NCBI GenBank assembly: GCA_022059125.1
Contig: JAEUWY010000004.1
Coordinates: forward strand, 3,348,001-3,412,000
Length of the DNA: 64,000 bases
DNA from: Corynespora cassiicola
Lineage: Eukaryota; Ascomycota; Dothideomycetes; Pleosporales; Corynesporascaceae
Reading direction: 5' to 3'
Shown: one piece after another, positions 31,748 to 42,555 of the stretch
Position numbering within the stretch: position 1 is the first letter of the stretch
Layout: every line of letters begins with the position of its first letter
Translations under genes and position numbers: made by a program
The notes under the pieces: model-generated
Told to the model about the DNA's origin: nothing
Database searches by the model: none
The model's input: only the letters and a program-made list of their open reading frames with translations

Positions 31748-33434
31748 ATGGCATCTGCTAGCATGTTGATCCCCGTCACGGAGAAAGCAGCAAACGTATG
31801 TGTATACTGCCGAGCCCGCAAACAAGGCTGCGACAGAACACTTCCGTCATGTTCAAGATGCACCTCGTAAGAATAAGGCCTTGTTTTTCGAGTTGACAGC
31901 CTAATATACATAGAAAGCTTCGGCAGTGCGACTATACGCCTGTCAAGGACGATTCGAGACTAGGAAACAGCACGGACATCTCCATTCCTTTATTCGACAA
32001 AAATGGACTATCAGTGCCTGATCTCACTGCAAATGGCCGAGACATGTTACTCAAGACAATCGCGTCGTGCATGGACCAGGATCCAGGCGCGCCCATTAGG
32101 CTATCTGAGCTCGTATATGACATTCTAGACTTGGCAGATGTGACGATTCCCGATATGATAGTTCAGTATATACCTACAGTACACCAATGGTGTCCCTTTG
32201 TCAGCGGGGATCTGCTTCATGCATTCATCCATGATTCACCAAGGATCGTACGCCGAGACGGATTGCCCTCCCCACTAATTGTCCTGGGCATCTTCCTCGT
32301 GACGCAGCCATCCTCTGTTCAGCCAGGTAATACCAGGATCAGCAAGCTATACTCCACCATCAAGCAGGCGATTGCAATACTTCATACTGCAGATGACATA
32401 GAACTTGAGATGATACAGGCACACTTGCTACTGGCTGTATTTGAATTTGGACATGGCTTGCTGAAGCAGGCACATGTGTCCCTAGCCTCTTGTGTCGCAA
32501 TGTTTAACTTATTCGAGTTGAGGTTGCATGAACACCAACTTGACTCGTCTGAGTTACTTTCTCTAAAGTCTTGCATCATCTTTCTGGACAGGTACGTACT
32601 CGAGAAATTTCCTGATACGGAACTAACAACTCACAGGATGATAGCTCTTTCGAGTTCTCATAGACAATTGCTGTTGATATGTCCCTCCGATGGAGCCTTG
32701 AGTAAATCCGTTGCAGAGGAACTAGGCCCATCTCTCCCAGAACCCAATTCAGATCCATACTCCCCGCGAAAAGTTTGGATTCGTGCAAAAGTCGCGTTGG
32801 CTACTGGACGCGTCATAGAATACCTGAACGCCTTGCATATCGATGCCACAATTGCGAACCATTATGAAAAGGTTGCTCAGACAATATCAGAAATAATAAG
32901 GGTACTGATTGACAAACCTACTCCGCACACATGGATTCATTGCGACGCCATTGCGATGGCATTCTGGTATGCATTCCTGCCACATGGTCTCCCTCTACCT
33001 AGCTAACGAAACACAGTGCACACCTAATGCTTCACCAAGCGCAAGCTCAATACGACACCAGCGACTTCTCGTCCCCCAGCGACCCGAAAGCATACATGGC
33101 GCTCCAAACTTCAAGACGCATGGCGTGGGATTCTGTTATCGTCGCTGTCAGAAAAGTCGGGAATGCGCCAGATGTATACCATTTGCCCCTTGCTGGTCTC
33201 TGCTGTGTCATCAGAGCTTCTGTTGCTGCGATGCAAACAAAAGACTATCAGAACGCACAAGAACCTAGCAGGGAGGAGTTGGAGGGTATCAGTCGAATAT
33301 TGGGCTGGTTCGCGGCCAGGTGGTCCATTGGAGGTGAGTATTGCCACTATTTGAGCAAGCAAAATTGCAGTCTAGCTAAGATAAACACTCTAGTTGAATA
33401 TCAAAAGCAGTCGATAGCGCTTGGATATTGGTAG
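31748..33434 (+). CDS. Zn2Cys6 transcription factor
   Basis: Five exons: 31748-31866, 31914-32591, 32637-32966, 33017-33333 and 33394-33434, 494 residues. Introns 32592-32636 (45 nt) and 33334-33393 (60 nt) are multiples of three without stops, so they hide inside open frames. The first exon junction completes the binuclear cluster: CVYCRARKQGCDR, then CSRC and, across the splice, SKLRQC, six cysteines in canonical spacing near residues 17-45. The rest is the helical fungal-specific regulatory domain (for example FLDRMIALSSSHRQL, spliced). It would be a nuclear DNA-binding regulator of CGG-type sites. Tail to tail with an SDR gene and 3 kb from an MFS carrier, it may be a local pathway regulator (inference). 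It is slightly short for the family. Confidence 0.88.
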
Positions 33435-33680
33435 TTGACCTGTGTTCATACCCAAAGTGTAAATTAGCACTTCACATCACCATTGATGTGGACTAGAAAT
33501 GAAGAAGCGTCCAGGCATTTTCAAGGCACAGGCTTTCTGTCCGTGAGTTATTTTACATTGACTCTTCTTATCACGAGCGAATGTATTTAAATCTCGTGTG
33601 AATCTTTTTCTCTTTTCCACTCAACATGGCCCACCCTTGGTTGGGGTACCTGGTAAAGATAAACCAGGGCCGAATATCCA

Positions 33681-34491
33681 TTACCACGCAATCGTCTCGA
33701 GCTCGTTGGAGACCCACTCTCCAGCGTACTTTTCTCGCGATGCCGTGTCTATAACCTTGATGCACCCTGCCACACTGTCCTCAACTGTCGTTGGGGGCGT
33801 ATCCATGCCCACGCACTGAGCCGCGTAATTCCCCATGTCAGTTTGCACCCAGCCGGGCTGCAGGGCCACAGTAACCAGCCAATCATTCTCAGCGTGTATG
33901 CGGCGCAGCGTGTAATTGAGCGCCGCTTTTGTAACTCCGTAGCAGTACCACGGGCCAGGCGTATAGGGGACCATGCTAATGCTGCCCAGGTTGGAGCTCA
34001 GTGCGATAAATTTGGGGGTTTGGGCATTGCGGAGGAGTGGCTCGAAGGCCTGGAAAAGAGCCAAGACGCTGATGAGGTTGATGTTCAGAGTTCGGCTAAG
34101 ATCTTCCAGGGTGGTTTCTAGCACAGTGGCCGCCGTGTCGCCTGTTGCGGCGTTGGCGACAATGATGTCGACGTGCGAGATGCCTGCAGCCTCCAACGTC
34201 TTCACGGCGGCGGCAGGGTCCGTCGTCACAGCAGAGTCAATCTTGATAATGTGAAGTGAGGAGCCTTCGCCCTTTGGGAATTCGTTGAGGCTCTGTGATA
34301 CAGGCGCTTGAGGGTTGCGGACGGCGGCGATGACAGTATTGTTAGGGCGGGCCAATATGGTGGACAAGATGCCGCGGCCAATGCCTAGAAATAGTTAGCT
34401 CTTAGCTGCATTCCTTGGTCACTACTACAATAAAGGAAGGCCTGCCTCGGTTTGGACCTGTGACCAGGGTAACGATGGGAGTTTCGGCCAT
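33681..34491 (-). CDS. Short-chain dehydrogenase/reductase with apparent GC-AG intron
   Basis: Exons 34446-34491 and 33681-34384 give 249 residues. Splicing with a GC donor (CGAG|GCAGGC) and a TTCTAG acceptor yields VTGPNRGIGRGI, the classical SDR glycine motif TGxxRGIG. The only nearby GT donor (ACAG|GTCCAA) would delete PNRG. Other hallmarks are present: a NAATG stretch in place of NNAG, SSNLGS (catalytic Ser), YGVTK (Tyr/Lys) and QPGWVQTDMG. It resembles fungal carbonyl-reductase-like SDRs of about 250 residues. Cytosolic, NAD(P)(H)-dependent; substrate unknown. It converges on the Zn2Cys6 regulator gene with a 246-bp gap. Confidence 0.87.
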
Positions 34492-36469
34492 GATGGAAGA
34501 TTGTAGGCGGAACAAAATCGTGGTAAGATTATGGCAAAATTGAGTCGTCTGTCTCTAGACAGAGGTGATTGATGCTCCCCGGTATTTAAACCCAACCGCA
34601 GGATTCAAGCAAGAGCTGTCCCTCATTGCTCGGCATGGCATCTGGACTGAAGTAGTAACGCACTAGCAAAGTTTAGGTTACAAACGAAGGGGTATCACGA
34701 AACGAAAGCTCACAAGCCACTGCCAGCAGATACATTTGTATAATAAGCTTACAGCATTAGCTTTGTGTGTTTTCTAAGATGAGGGCGGGGTCTCTCCAAC
34801 ATCTAGTATGTCTCCGCTGACAGATCCTTATCCCAGCGCGGACCCTAAGCGACCCGTGGCGCTAGGGTCGCGAACATCAAGAGACCACGTTTTTTCTCCT
34901 TCAGCGCCAATTGTCACGGCAGTATTACCTGAATAGCTCAAGTGGATCAGTCTTTACTTCTTCAGTCAAGCTCCGTCGCAGTAGTGTGGCACGACCCATC
35001 TTCGCCCTGAACCGGCGCCTTATTAGGGAATCCTTCACCACCTCATGGCGGCAACAGCATTATCTGCTAGCAAGGTAATCAAGGTCGGTCCCCGAATGAG
35101 GCCACCTCCATTAGCCCGCTTTGGCCGCCTAGACCTATATTTTCCAGCATAGTCTACAATAGATTTGCGGCACATGATGAAAAATGGTCAGCCGGGATCA
35201 GAGAGTTTGACCTACTCTCAGCGCTTATTGACACAGCCACCTAACCTAAACGATAAACGATCACGGACGACAGTATCGACGCCGTTTATTCGTGCCAGAA
35301 TTTAGCGGAGTTTTTTCTTTCCATACATCTCGAAAGTCTCGACCCAGTTGAGGGAAAAAGCTGAGTTTGGCCTGTTCAATCATTACACTGCTTAGTGTCC
35401 TACCCTTAGCGGGTCATCAATGCGCTTTAGATAATTTCCTGCTTATACCATTGTCACTGTGCTTTAAGCAGAGAATGAGTCAACTTACACAAGCAAATTT
35501 CTAACCAGAGTAGTTCTTTTCTTAACGAACTTAGATATCATGGGGTTTGAATATATCAGCAGAGATGGGGATTAGGCAGAATTCTTCATCTTTAATATCT
35601 TAGCTAGAGTTATCTAATAGCTAGTCTCGCCTTTTCTCTTTGTTCCTATCTTTGAAACCCCTCCACTGGCTGCATGCCAAGTGGGTCTTCAAGTGCCACA
35701 TGAATTGCGAAGAATCTTCTTTTTCGGCTTGCTGTCACCGTAATGCCCAGTAGCCGACATCACATTCCATCAACACGGCGCCTAGAACAAGCTCGCGAAA
35801 ATAGAGACTGAGAAAAACTGTTGTATATACCTAAAGAATTTCTCAGCATGTTTTTAAATATCATAGGCAAGTATAATTCACAACATTGGTCGATATCAAT
35901 ACTGTTCATCTTCTTCAATCTCGTGTGGCGCCCCGAGTACACTGGCGCGAATACACTTGCCGACGCCGGCTCTTCGCATACGATCTACCGACTCAAAAGC
36001 GACCCCTGTAAATCCAATGCCCTTCCAATCATGAAATTTAGTCCGTAACAAGCCTTTCCAAGACCCAAATTCTGGGATGATAATGATGTTATGCCCTCCA
36101 TAATTGCGCCATCATCCCCGCCCTCGGCAGCAGCGAACCATCAACCCTCCACACCTCCGTAGTTCGCCGCACTGGTACAATCTTAATAACTACTGCGCTT
36201 TACTCCGACCAAACTCGCAGAGAATGTGTGGAGAAAAGCATTGCATATCTACGCAGACGATGGGGTGATGCCACCCCCAAAACTCGTCATTAGCAACCCT
36301 GCTTCAAGCCCTGATAACGAGTCTTGGCTGTCCACTATTATGCGTATGCTTCGCATCAAGCCAGCTAAATACGACTGTCGTATGCCCTTCCAGCACATAA
36401 AAAGCCAAAAGGATGTCACCAGATCCAGATCCGCTCCATTCCAGCCTTGCGTCACGATCCTACGGCACC
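34492..36469. other. 2-kb intergenic region, partly AT-rich
   Basis: No gene is supported. The interval 35400-35900 is AT-rich with frequent stops in all frames, which could be a repeat degraded by RIP, but no intact repeat partner lies inside the window. It must include the SDR promoter and the MFS promoter. Confidence 0.45.
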
Positions 36470-38373
36470 ATGACTTCTTCACTGCCGCGATCAAAAGAGC
36501 CTGAAATCATTGGAGTCTCGAATGTTCAGATTGACCATGACGTTGCAGCCGCAGCACGCAAGAAGGCCAGTGCTGTTGTTTCCAGAGCAGATGTCGACAA
36601 CCTACGGGATGACCCTGAGGCAAAAGCCGCATTTCTGGCCACTTTCTCGGCGGAAGACGAAAAGAAAATCATGAACAAAGTTGACAAGCGATTCATCCTG
36701 CTTACAGGTATCATGTTTATGATCAAACAGGTCCGTATCGTCGGGCGCATTGTAATGGACATGAGCTGACGCGGGGTTTAAGATCGACCATGACAATGCA
36801 GCCAATATAAAGGTCCTGCATATCGGGCAGCCTTCCAATGTTCTCGTGGAGTTGGGGATGTCGAGCAACCAATACAACTGGGTGCAGTCAATTTATGGAG
36901 TACGTTTGCGTGGTTGGCCTCGAGCTGCAGTGCTAATTAAAATTCAGATAGCATACATCATCTTTGAAGCACCCAGCAACCTTCTTCTAAAGCGCATGAT
37001 GCCTCATAACTGGCAGGCACGGATATTTCTGACCTGGGGCATCATCACAGCGTGTCATGCTGCGTCGAAGAATCGCCACGACATGTATGCCATGCGCTTC
37101 CTACTAGGGTTTGTCGATGCCTCTCTCAAAGAGAGTCAAATGCTAATAGTGACAGCATGTTCGAAGCCGGCATGTTTCCAGGTGTCATGGCTCAATACTC
37201 TTCGTGGTACAGAACTGACGAGATTGGCCGTATCGTCACGTGGTTCTTCTGCTTTAGCAGTATTTCGGGCATCGTAAGCGCCTTACTGACCTACGGAATT
37301 TCGTACATGGATGGCGTCGGGGGCCTTTCAGCATGGCGGTGGGTATACATTCTCGAAGGGATTGCAACCATCCTATTTTCTGGTGTGGTCTGGTACTATT
37401 TGCCGGATTACCCTAAGAGTCCTAGAAGCAGCCGGTGGTTTACTGAAAGGGAACAAGAGTTTATCGAGACCAGGCTTCCAGAAAACGCGCCGCTTACGAA
37501 CGATCCGGACTTTTCGACCAAGGAGATTAAGGGCGTGCTGGGCGAGTGGTTGATTTGGAGCTTCATGTGCTCGCAGACTTTTGTAAACCTTGGGTTTGTC
37601 GTCCTGATCTGCTATTTCTGCAGTTCCTGTCGCTAACAGGATGTCCAGCGGTTATGCCTTGACGTGGTATTTACCTACCATCATCACCAATTTGGGGTTT
37701 GTCGGTCTTCCCAAGAACCAGCTCTTGCTCCTTCCACCATTTGCAGCAGCTGTTGCAGGCTTAGTGTTCTCTGCATGGTTCATGAGTAAGGCGTGGATAG
37801 TGAGGCCAGCTCTCATCATGTAGGTTGCCTCCTCTTTGCCCCGGTCAATCGATCTCAGTTTGTTGACACTGGAATAGGATTATAATGTCCGGTATGGTAG
37901 CATGCTTCGTCCTTTTCTTCACCATATCCAACAGAATTGGCATTTATATAGCCTGCACACTTGGAAAAGCCTTCTACCAGTCCTACTTTCCGGCCTTTTG
38001 GGCTTGGAGATCTGCGACTTTATCCGGGACTACTGGAACAGCTTTTACTCTCGGCCTTCAATCCGGCATCGCGCAGCTCGGAGGAGTCATAGGTCCCCAG
38101 CTATTCCAGTCCAAGTGGGCGTACAATGGCTACAAGACATCTTTTGCCATCGCAGCAGCGTTCCAGATTGTGGGCTGGGTGAGCAACGTGTGGACATGGT
38201 GGCTCACGCGCAATACCGAGTATGACGTGATGCGTGTGCGACGGGAGAAGATCAAGGCGAGGCGTGAGGGCAGGACATATGGACGCGATGATATCCAGAT
38301 ATTCGAGGAGAGGCGGTTCTACGATGGAGTCAAGAGGGTTAAAAGGGCTGGGAGTAGCGACAGCTCGGTATGA
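36470..38373 (+). CDS. MFS transporter, allantoate permease/ACS family
   Basis: Six exons: 36470-36730, 36783-36899, 36948-37108, 37156-37593, 37640-37819 and 37878-38373, 550 residues. Two introns (37109-37155 and 37594-37639) use the unusual but legal donor GTTTGT. The start ATG 36470 has a good context (CACCATGA); an in-frame ATG at 36413 would add 19 residues. The spliced sequence gives the ACS-family run IAYIIFEAPSNLLLKR, RIFLTWGIITACHAA and, across a junction, RFLLGMFEAGMFPGVMAQYSSWY, with about 12 membrane segments overall. Instead of the usual FLDRxNIGNA it reads KQIDHDNAANIKVL after helix 1. It should import an organic anion or vitamin; the substrate is unknown. Regulator and SDR genes lie upstream. 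Confidence 0.88.
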
Positions 38374-39519
38374 ATGCGCCCGGGTGGCGCGTAGCGCAAA
38401 CGGGCCGCTAGTCTAAACTCAGCCCGACATTGACTTGTAATCGATAGTGCAAACAGCACCTCGACTTCATGGCCAGTCTGTCCCGATCCGAGAGTCGGAA
38501 TTGAAGAGTGTGTGATCGGTAGAGACTGGAATTAAGCCTGTCGGCTCGCATATTGGCGCTTCGCCAGCCTATATATAATACTTGGCTCGTGGTGGGAACA
38601 TCGCATCTCCTGCTCAACAGACTTGCTGGAGCCTTTGTTGAACCTAGATTTCATAGCACCGAACAATCCGACAGAAATATCAGCTCATTTATATAACGAG
38701 TAACTTTGCTCTCAATTATCCGGTATGTCGATTATGCTCCAGCTGACAAAACCTTAGCATCTTTAATGGCGCAGTGGCAGGGAGAAATGTTTGCTAAAGG
38801 TTGATTGAAGACTTTGCTAATGATGGTTCTATCCATTTATATGCTCATTATGGTATCCATTACGGTGCAAGTGTTCATAGTATTGAGGGTAAGTACCCAA
38901 GATGGGCCAGAATCATCTAATTCTTTTCGGGATCTAACCCGGCGTTTGCCACATAAATCTCCATTTGTTTTATTTCACTATTTTATCCTCTCGCAAGACC
39001 TAGCTGCTGTAAGCGGATATTGGGCATTGATTGCATATATGAAAAAGGCTCTGCTCTCACACGAAAGTTCGAGGTGGAGCTCAGCTTGAAAAGCTATGAT
39101 GCTAGCTGACACATTCTTTCATTCCATACCATTTACACGTATGGGGAGAAGGTGATTGTGGCCATCAATATGCTGTCAATTATCCTTCTGTTCCAGCAGT
39201 TGGATTCTCGCTGGCTGAATAGAGCTACGGAAGCTGAAATGAGCAATTGTGGTGAGAAGCTGCGGTGATGGTGAATAGATAAGGACGTCGGAGTTGCAGA
39301 AATAGAAGAGCACAGTGAAATCTTATTGGCGCTTTCACTTTGAGCTCACTAAATAAAAGAAGCCCAAAATAGCCCTACGACTTTTTCAAAACAACAAAGC
39401 CGTCCATCCACTTTCAAAGTTGTGCATAGTCAGTTTCTCTGCTTCGAGTTCCACAAACTTCATAAACCTATACCGCAAGAGCAGGCACTGCGTCTGTGGT
39501 GCTCGTTTTCTTCCAAGTC
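38374..39519. other. Intergenic region
   Basis: These 1.15 kb are AT-rich. A 94-codon frame at 38805-39089 starts with hydrophobic residues but has no support. Otherwise nothing was seen. Confidence 0.45.
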
Positions 39520-40847
39520 ATGTCTCTCCCAGGCTATACCCATGATTTGAGCCAGGCTATTGCTCCACGAGACGTTTCCAAGCCCAACTATAAAGCCCTT
39601 CGTAGCGCCCAGGGCTCGACTTTGGCTTTGGCCAGCGTCTTTCTCTTCCTCCGCATCTTCAACCGCAACAGGACGGATTATGGTGCAGTAAGTGATAATG
39701 AGTCGACTTCGTTGATTTTATCATTTTGAGCTGACTATTTCAGGGCGATTGGATCATACTTGCGACTTTTCCGCTTGTCATCATCATCACCGCCCTATCC
39801 ATCCGGCAATACGACCACGGTTATGGCAGCCACGAGACACTTCCCGAGAGCGATGACATAGCCGTGGGCAAGCTCGGTATTGCCATCTTCACCATGTTTC
39901 CCATAATCAACTCCCTCATCCGCTTGTCGATTGTGTTCGGATATTTGAAATTGTTTCCTGCAGAAACAAACCGCGAGTTTTGTTTTCTCGCCACGGTTTC
40001 GCAAATCATTTTCATGATCATCTCGTTCTTCATGACACTGTTTCAGTGCGAGTAAGTTGCTACCACTTAAGGCTTCTCTGCCAATACTGACTAGACTGCT
40101 TCAGTCCTATTCGAGGCTACTGGGAGCATAACATCGGCGCGACTTGCATACACCCGATGAGCCAGGATATTCTCTTCCTCATTTTCAACGCCCTCTCGGA
40201 CCTGATCATATACCTTTGGCCCATCCAATATCTTTGGAAAATCAACCGGAGGGTGCTTTCTCGTGTCGGACTCTGCTTCAGTTTCGGCGCGGGCGCTTTG
40301 TAGGTGACTCCCACTACCACTGTGTCACAAAGCTAACGGTACAATAGTAACGTCACCCTGAGCGGTGCCCGCCTATACATGCTTGTCAGGATGTACAAGA
40401 CACGGGACTGGTCCAAGTACGGGGTCTGGGGTTGCCTGTTGATCATTCTGGAGATACAGTAAGTAACCCCTCGTCATCATACCAATCTGGCTAACATAGA
40501 CCAGTTTCGGGATCATGTGCAATTGTCTCCCATTCGTGCGCGAAATCTTCAAGTACGCCTACATATTCGTTTACGAAAAGGTCACCAACGTCGTCAAGAC
40601 CGTCAGTCCCTTCAGCTCAGAAGCACGCAACAGCCCGCCGCCGTCGGACATGGTTCGCATGGTCTGCCTTGATCGGGCAGAGCGGAGGCGCCCTAGGCTC
40701 GACAGGGATATGTCCATCTCGACCTTCAATGACGATGAGGATGACGAGGAGCCTGAGGAGATGGTCGAGAGGCAGATCCGTTGGTCCAAGATGCAGTCGG
40801 TACGCAACAGCATCAGGCGTCTGTCGGCAAGCTTTGACAAAAATTGA
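39520..40847 (+). CDS. Rhodopsin-domain (PTH11-like) integral membrane protein
   Basis: Five exons: 39520-39687, 39744-40051, 40105-40299, 40348-40458 and 40505-40847, 374 residues. All four introns are 46-56 nt with GTAAGT or GTAGGT donors. Seven hydrophobic segments and the family pattern are present: LRIFNRN then YGAGDWIIL, NSLIRLSIVFGYLKLFP, LFQCDPIRGYW with the following Cys in GATCIHP, DLIIYLWPIQYLWKINRR, and LLIILEIHFGIMCNCLPFVRE. The cytosolic tail of about 100 residues contains an acidic run (DDEDDEEPEE) followed by a basic one. It is the second such protein in the window, distinct in sequence from the one at 16492-17795. A sensor/receptor role is inferred from the family. Confidence 0.82.
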
Positions 40848-41823
40848 GAGGAATAACGCATGAGACGGCGGTGATTAATCGCTTGGTTGCTTCCCAAGGC
40901 TGCGCAACAACGTTTCGGGCTTGTTGAGGTTTACTTGGCATGAATCAAAAGCTTCAGAGGACGTATCATATTACAAGTCCATTCAATCAATGGTGTGGCC
41001 GGCATTTCGCTCGCAGTTACTGAAGATACATTCACATTTCTCCTTGCTGTGAAACCCCGACTTGCACCCGCGCACATGTTCGGTGTCAGGGCTAGTTACC
41101 TAGGTACCTAGGTAAATATATATCACGGACCAAAAATTGCGCTGAATGCAGACACAACTCAGATCTCATAGCAAATGTAACAAGATTCCCTTAAGACTGG
41201 CCACAAATCATCGCGCATGGTCATAGATGGCTCGATAGCTACTGGCGTCGAGTATCACGACCTCTATCTCAACTACCGCTCGCTCCGGCCCGCACAGCTT
41301 CGCATCCCAAACCTCGGCCTTCTGGGATTACATGGAGCAAGATGATGGAAGGCGGATTGGCATCAAAGGCACCATTAACCCCTTCAGGCATGGGCAGACA
41401 CAGGCAAAACGGCACCATCACCTTGACCATGTACGCGACGGCTAGGTCCACCCCGAGGTCGAGTTCTTCTACACGGACAAAAGGGACACAGCGTCGCTGG
41501 TCATCTTCCTGCACGGGATTCTCAAGGCCTTGCCCCCGTCTCTTTAGGTGATCAGGGGTGATGGAAAGCGTGTACAAAACGAGGACTTCGGAGCGGGGTG
41601 AAGAATGTTTTGGTGGGAAGGGGGTATTTTTTTATGTAGGAGAGTCTAGCTTTTTTTTTCATAGGCACCTGCACCCAACATAGTAGATAAAAAGGTAAGG
41701 GCTTAATAGATAAGGATAGAATGGAATATATACATGTGGTTTCCTTCCTTGACTTCTAGTGGTATACTGCCTTATCTATCTCCCCATTTCGGACAATCGG
41801 TCCATTCGTCGAGAGCCTCGAGC
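40848..41823. other. Intergenic region with possible decayed coding sequence
   Basis: It contains the 20-bp palindrome at 41096-41115. Between 41221 and 41560 several fragments read like protein in shifting frames on the plus strand (for example EYHDLYLNYRSLRPAQLRIP and HPEVEFFYTDKRDTASL), interrupted by stops. No family was recognised, so this is at most a relic. Confidence 0.3.
41096..41115. repeat. 20-bp perfect palindrome with two CCTAGG cores
   Basis: TTACCTAGGTACCTAGGTAA is its own reverse complement and contains ACCTAGGT twice around a central TA. It sits 250 bp after the stop of the rhodopsin-domain gene, directly followed by an AT-rich run. It may be a transcription-termination-side or dispersed repeat element; function unknown. 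Confidence 0.85.
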
Positions 41824-42555
41824 CTACTGCGTAGGGTATTGCTCTCCCTGGTCCCACTGGATTCTAGTCAGCACCCGACCACTGCCCTGATTGGAAGAGC
41901 AAAAACTTACATGCTCAGCAATGCATCCGCCCTCCCACCTAAAGCGGTCCACGACCTCTCCAAAGCCGGTAGTGTTGTAGTTGACCCAGCCCTGCGGCGA
42001 GATGAAGGTGTGGCGGAAGGGCGTGATTTCCTGCGTGCCCCAGAAGGGGCTGAGGATGTTCCAAGCCGAGTCGAAGCCGTTTTCAGCGGCAGGGTTGTGG
42101 TTCTGTATGTTGGAAAAGGATCCATGTTAGCCCCTTGTGTACGGAAGTGGAAGAGCCAGGAAAAAGATGAATTGAGAAGAGGAAGTGATGGGATGATGGG
42201 ACCGGTGGTGGTGGAAACAGGCGAGACTGTTGGTAGGGTGGAATCGACGCGATGATACGAAAACTCCGACTCCCCGAAGTCTAATTGTACTTACAATATA
42301 GTCCTCTGCAATGAATTCGAATGCCTTGGTGATGTTTTGGTCGTAGATGAAGGCCTGTGCGAATTCGGCATGACGCGCCGCCGTGATATTCTCGCATGGC
42401 TCAGGCGTCTGGCGCACACATGGCTCTGGCCTGGGGGGACTGGCCTGGCGCTGTTCCAAGGCAAGGGCCGATGTGCCGTCGATGGAGCCAGCAGTCGGGG
42501 CGGCGAGAATGCCGACAGGGGCGAGGAGAGCGGAAGCGAGGAGAGCAAAGCGCAT
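41824..42555 (-). CDS. Secreted SnoaL-like (NTF2-fold) protein
   Basis: Exons 42295-42555, 41911-42102 and 41824-41856 give 161 residues. The first intron is long for this locus (192 nt), the second is 54 nt, and the last exon encodes only WDQGEQYPTQ. The ATG at 42555 starts a clear signal peptide (MRFALLASALLAPVGILAAP). The mature part has IAEDYINHNPAAENGFDSAW across a splice, and FRWEGGCIAEHWDQ at the end, which match the SnoaL-like polyketide-cyclase/NTF2 fold in which bacterial-type proteins read YIQHNP and IVEHWD. Fungal secreted members exist but their reaction is not settled. An extra Cys-rich, Pro-rich linker (about residues 32-50) precedes the fold. Confidence 0.8.

Noticed and set aside
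34840..34880. GC-rich stretch resembling a structured RNA
   Set aside because: No tRNA arms (T-loop or anticodon stem) could be paired.
38805..39089. 94-codon frame starting MKTLLMMVLSIYMLIMV
   Set aside because: Hydrophobic start is explained by AT-rich sequence; no splice partner, domain or promoter signal.
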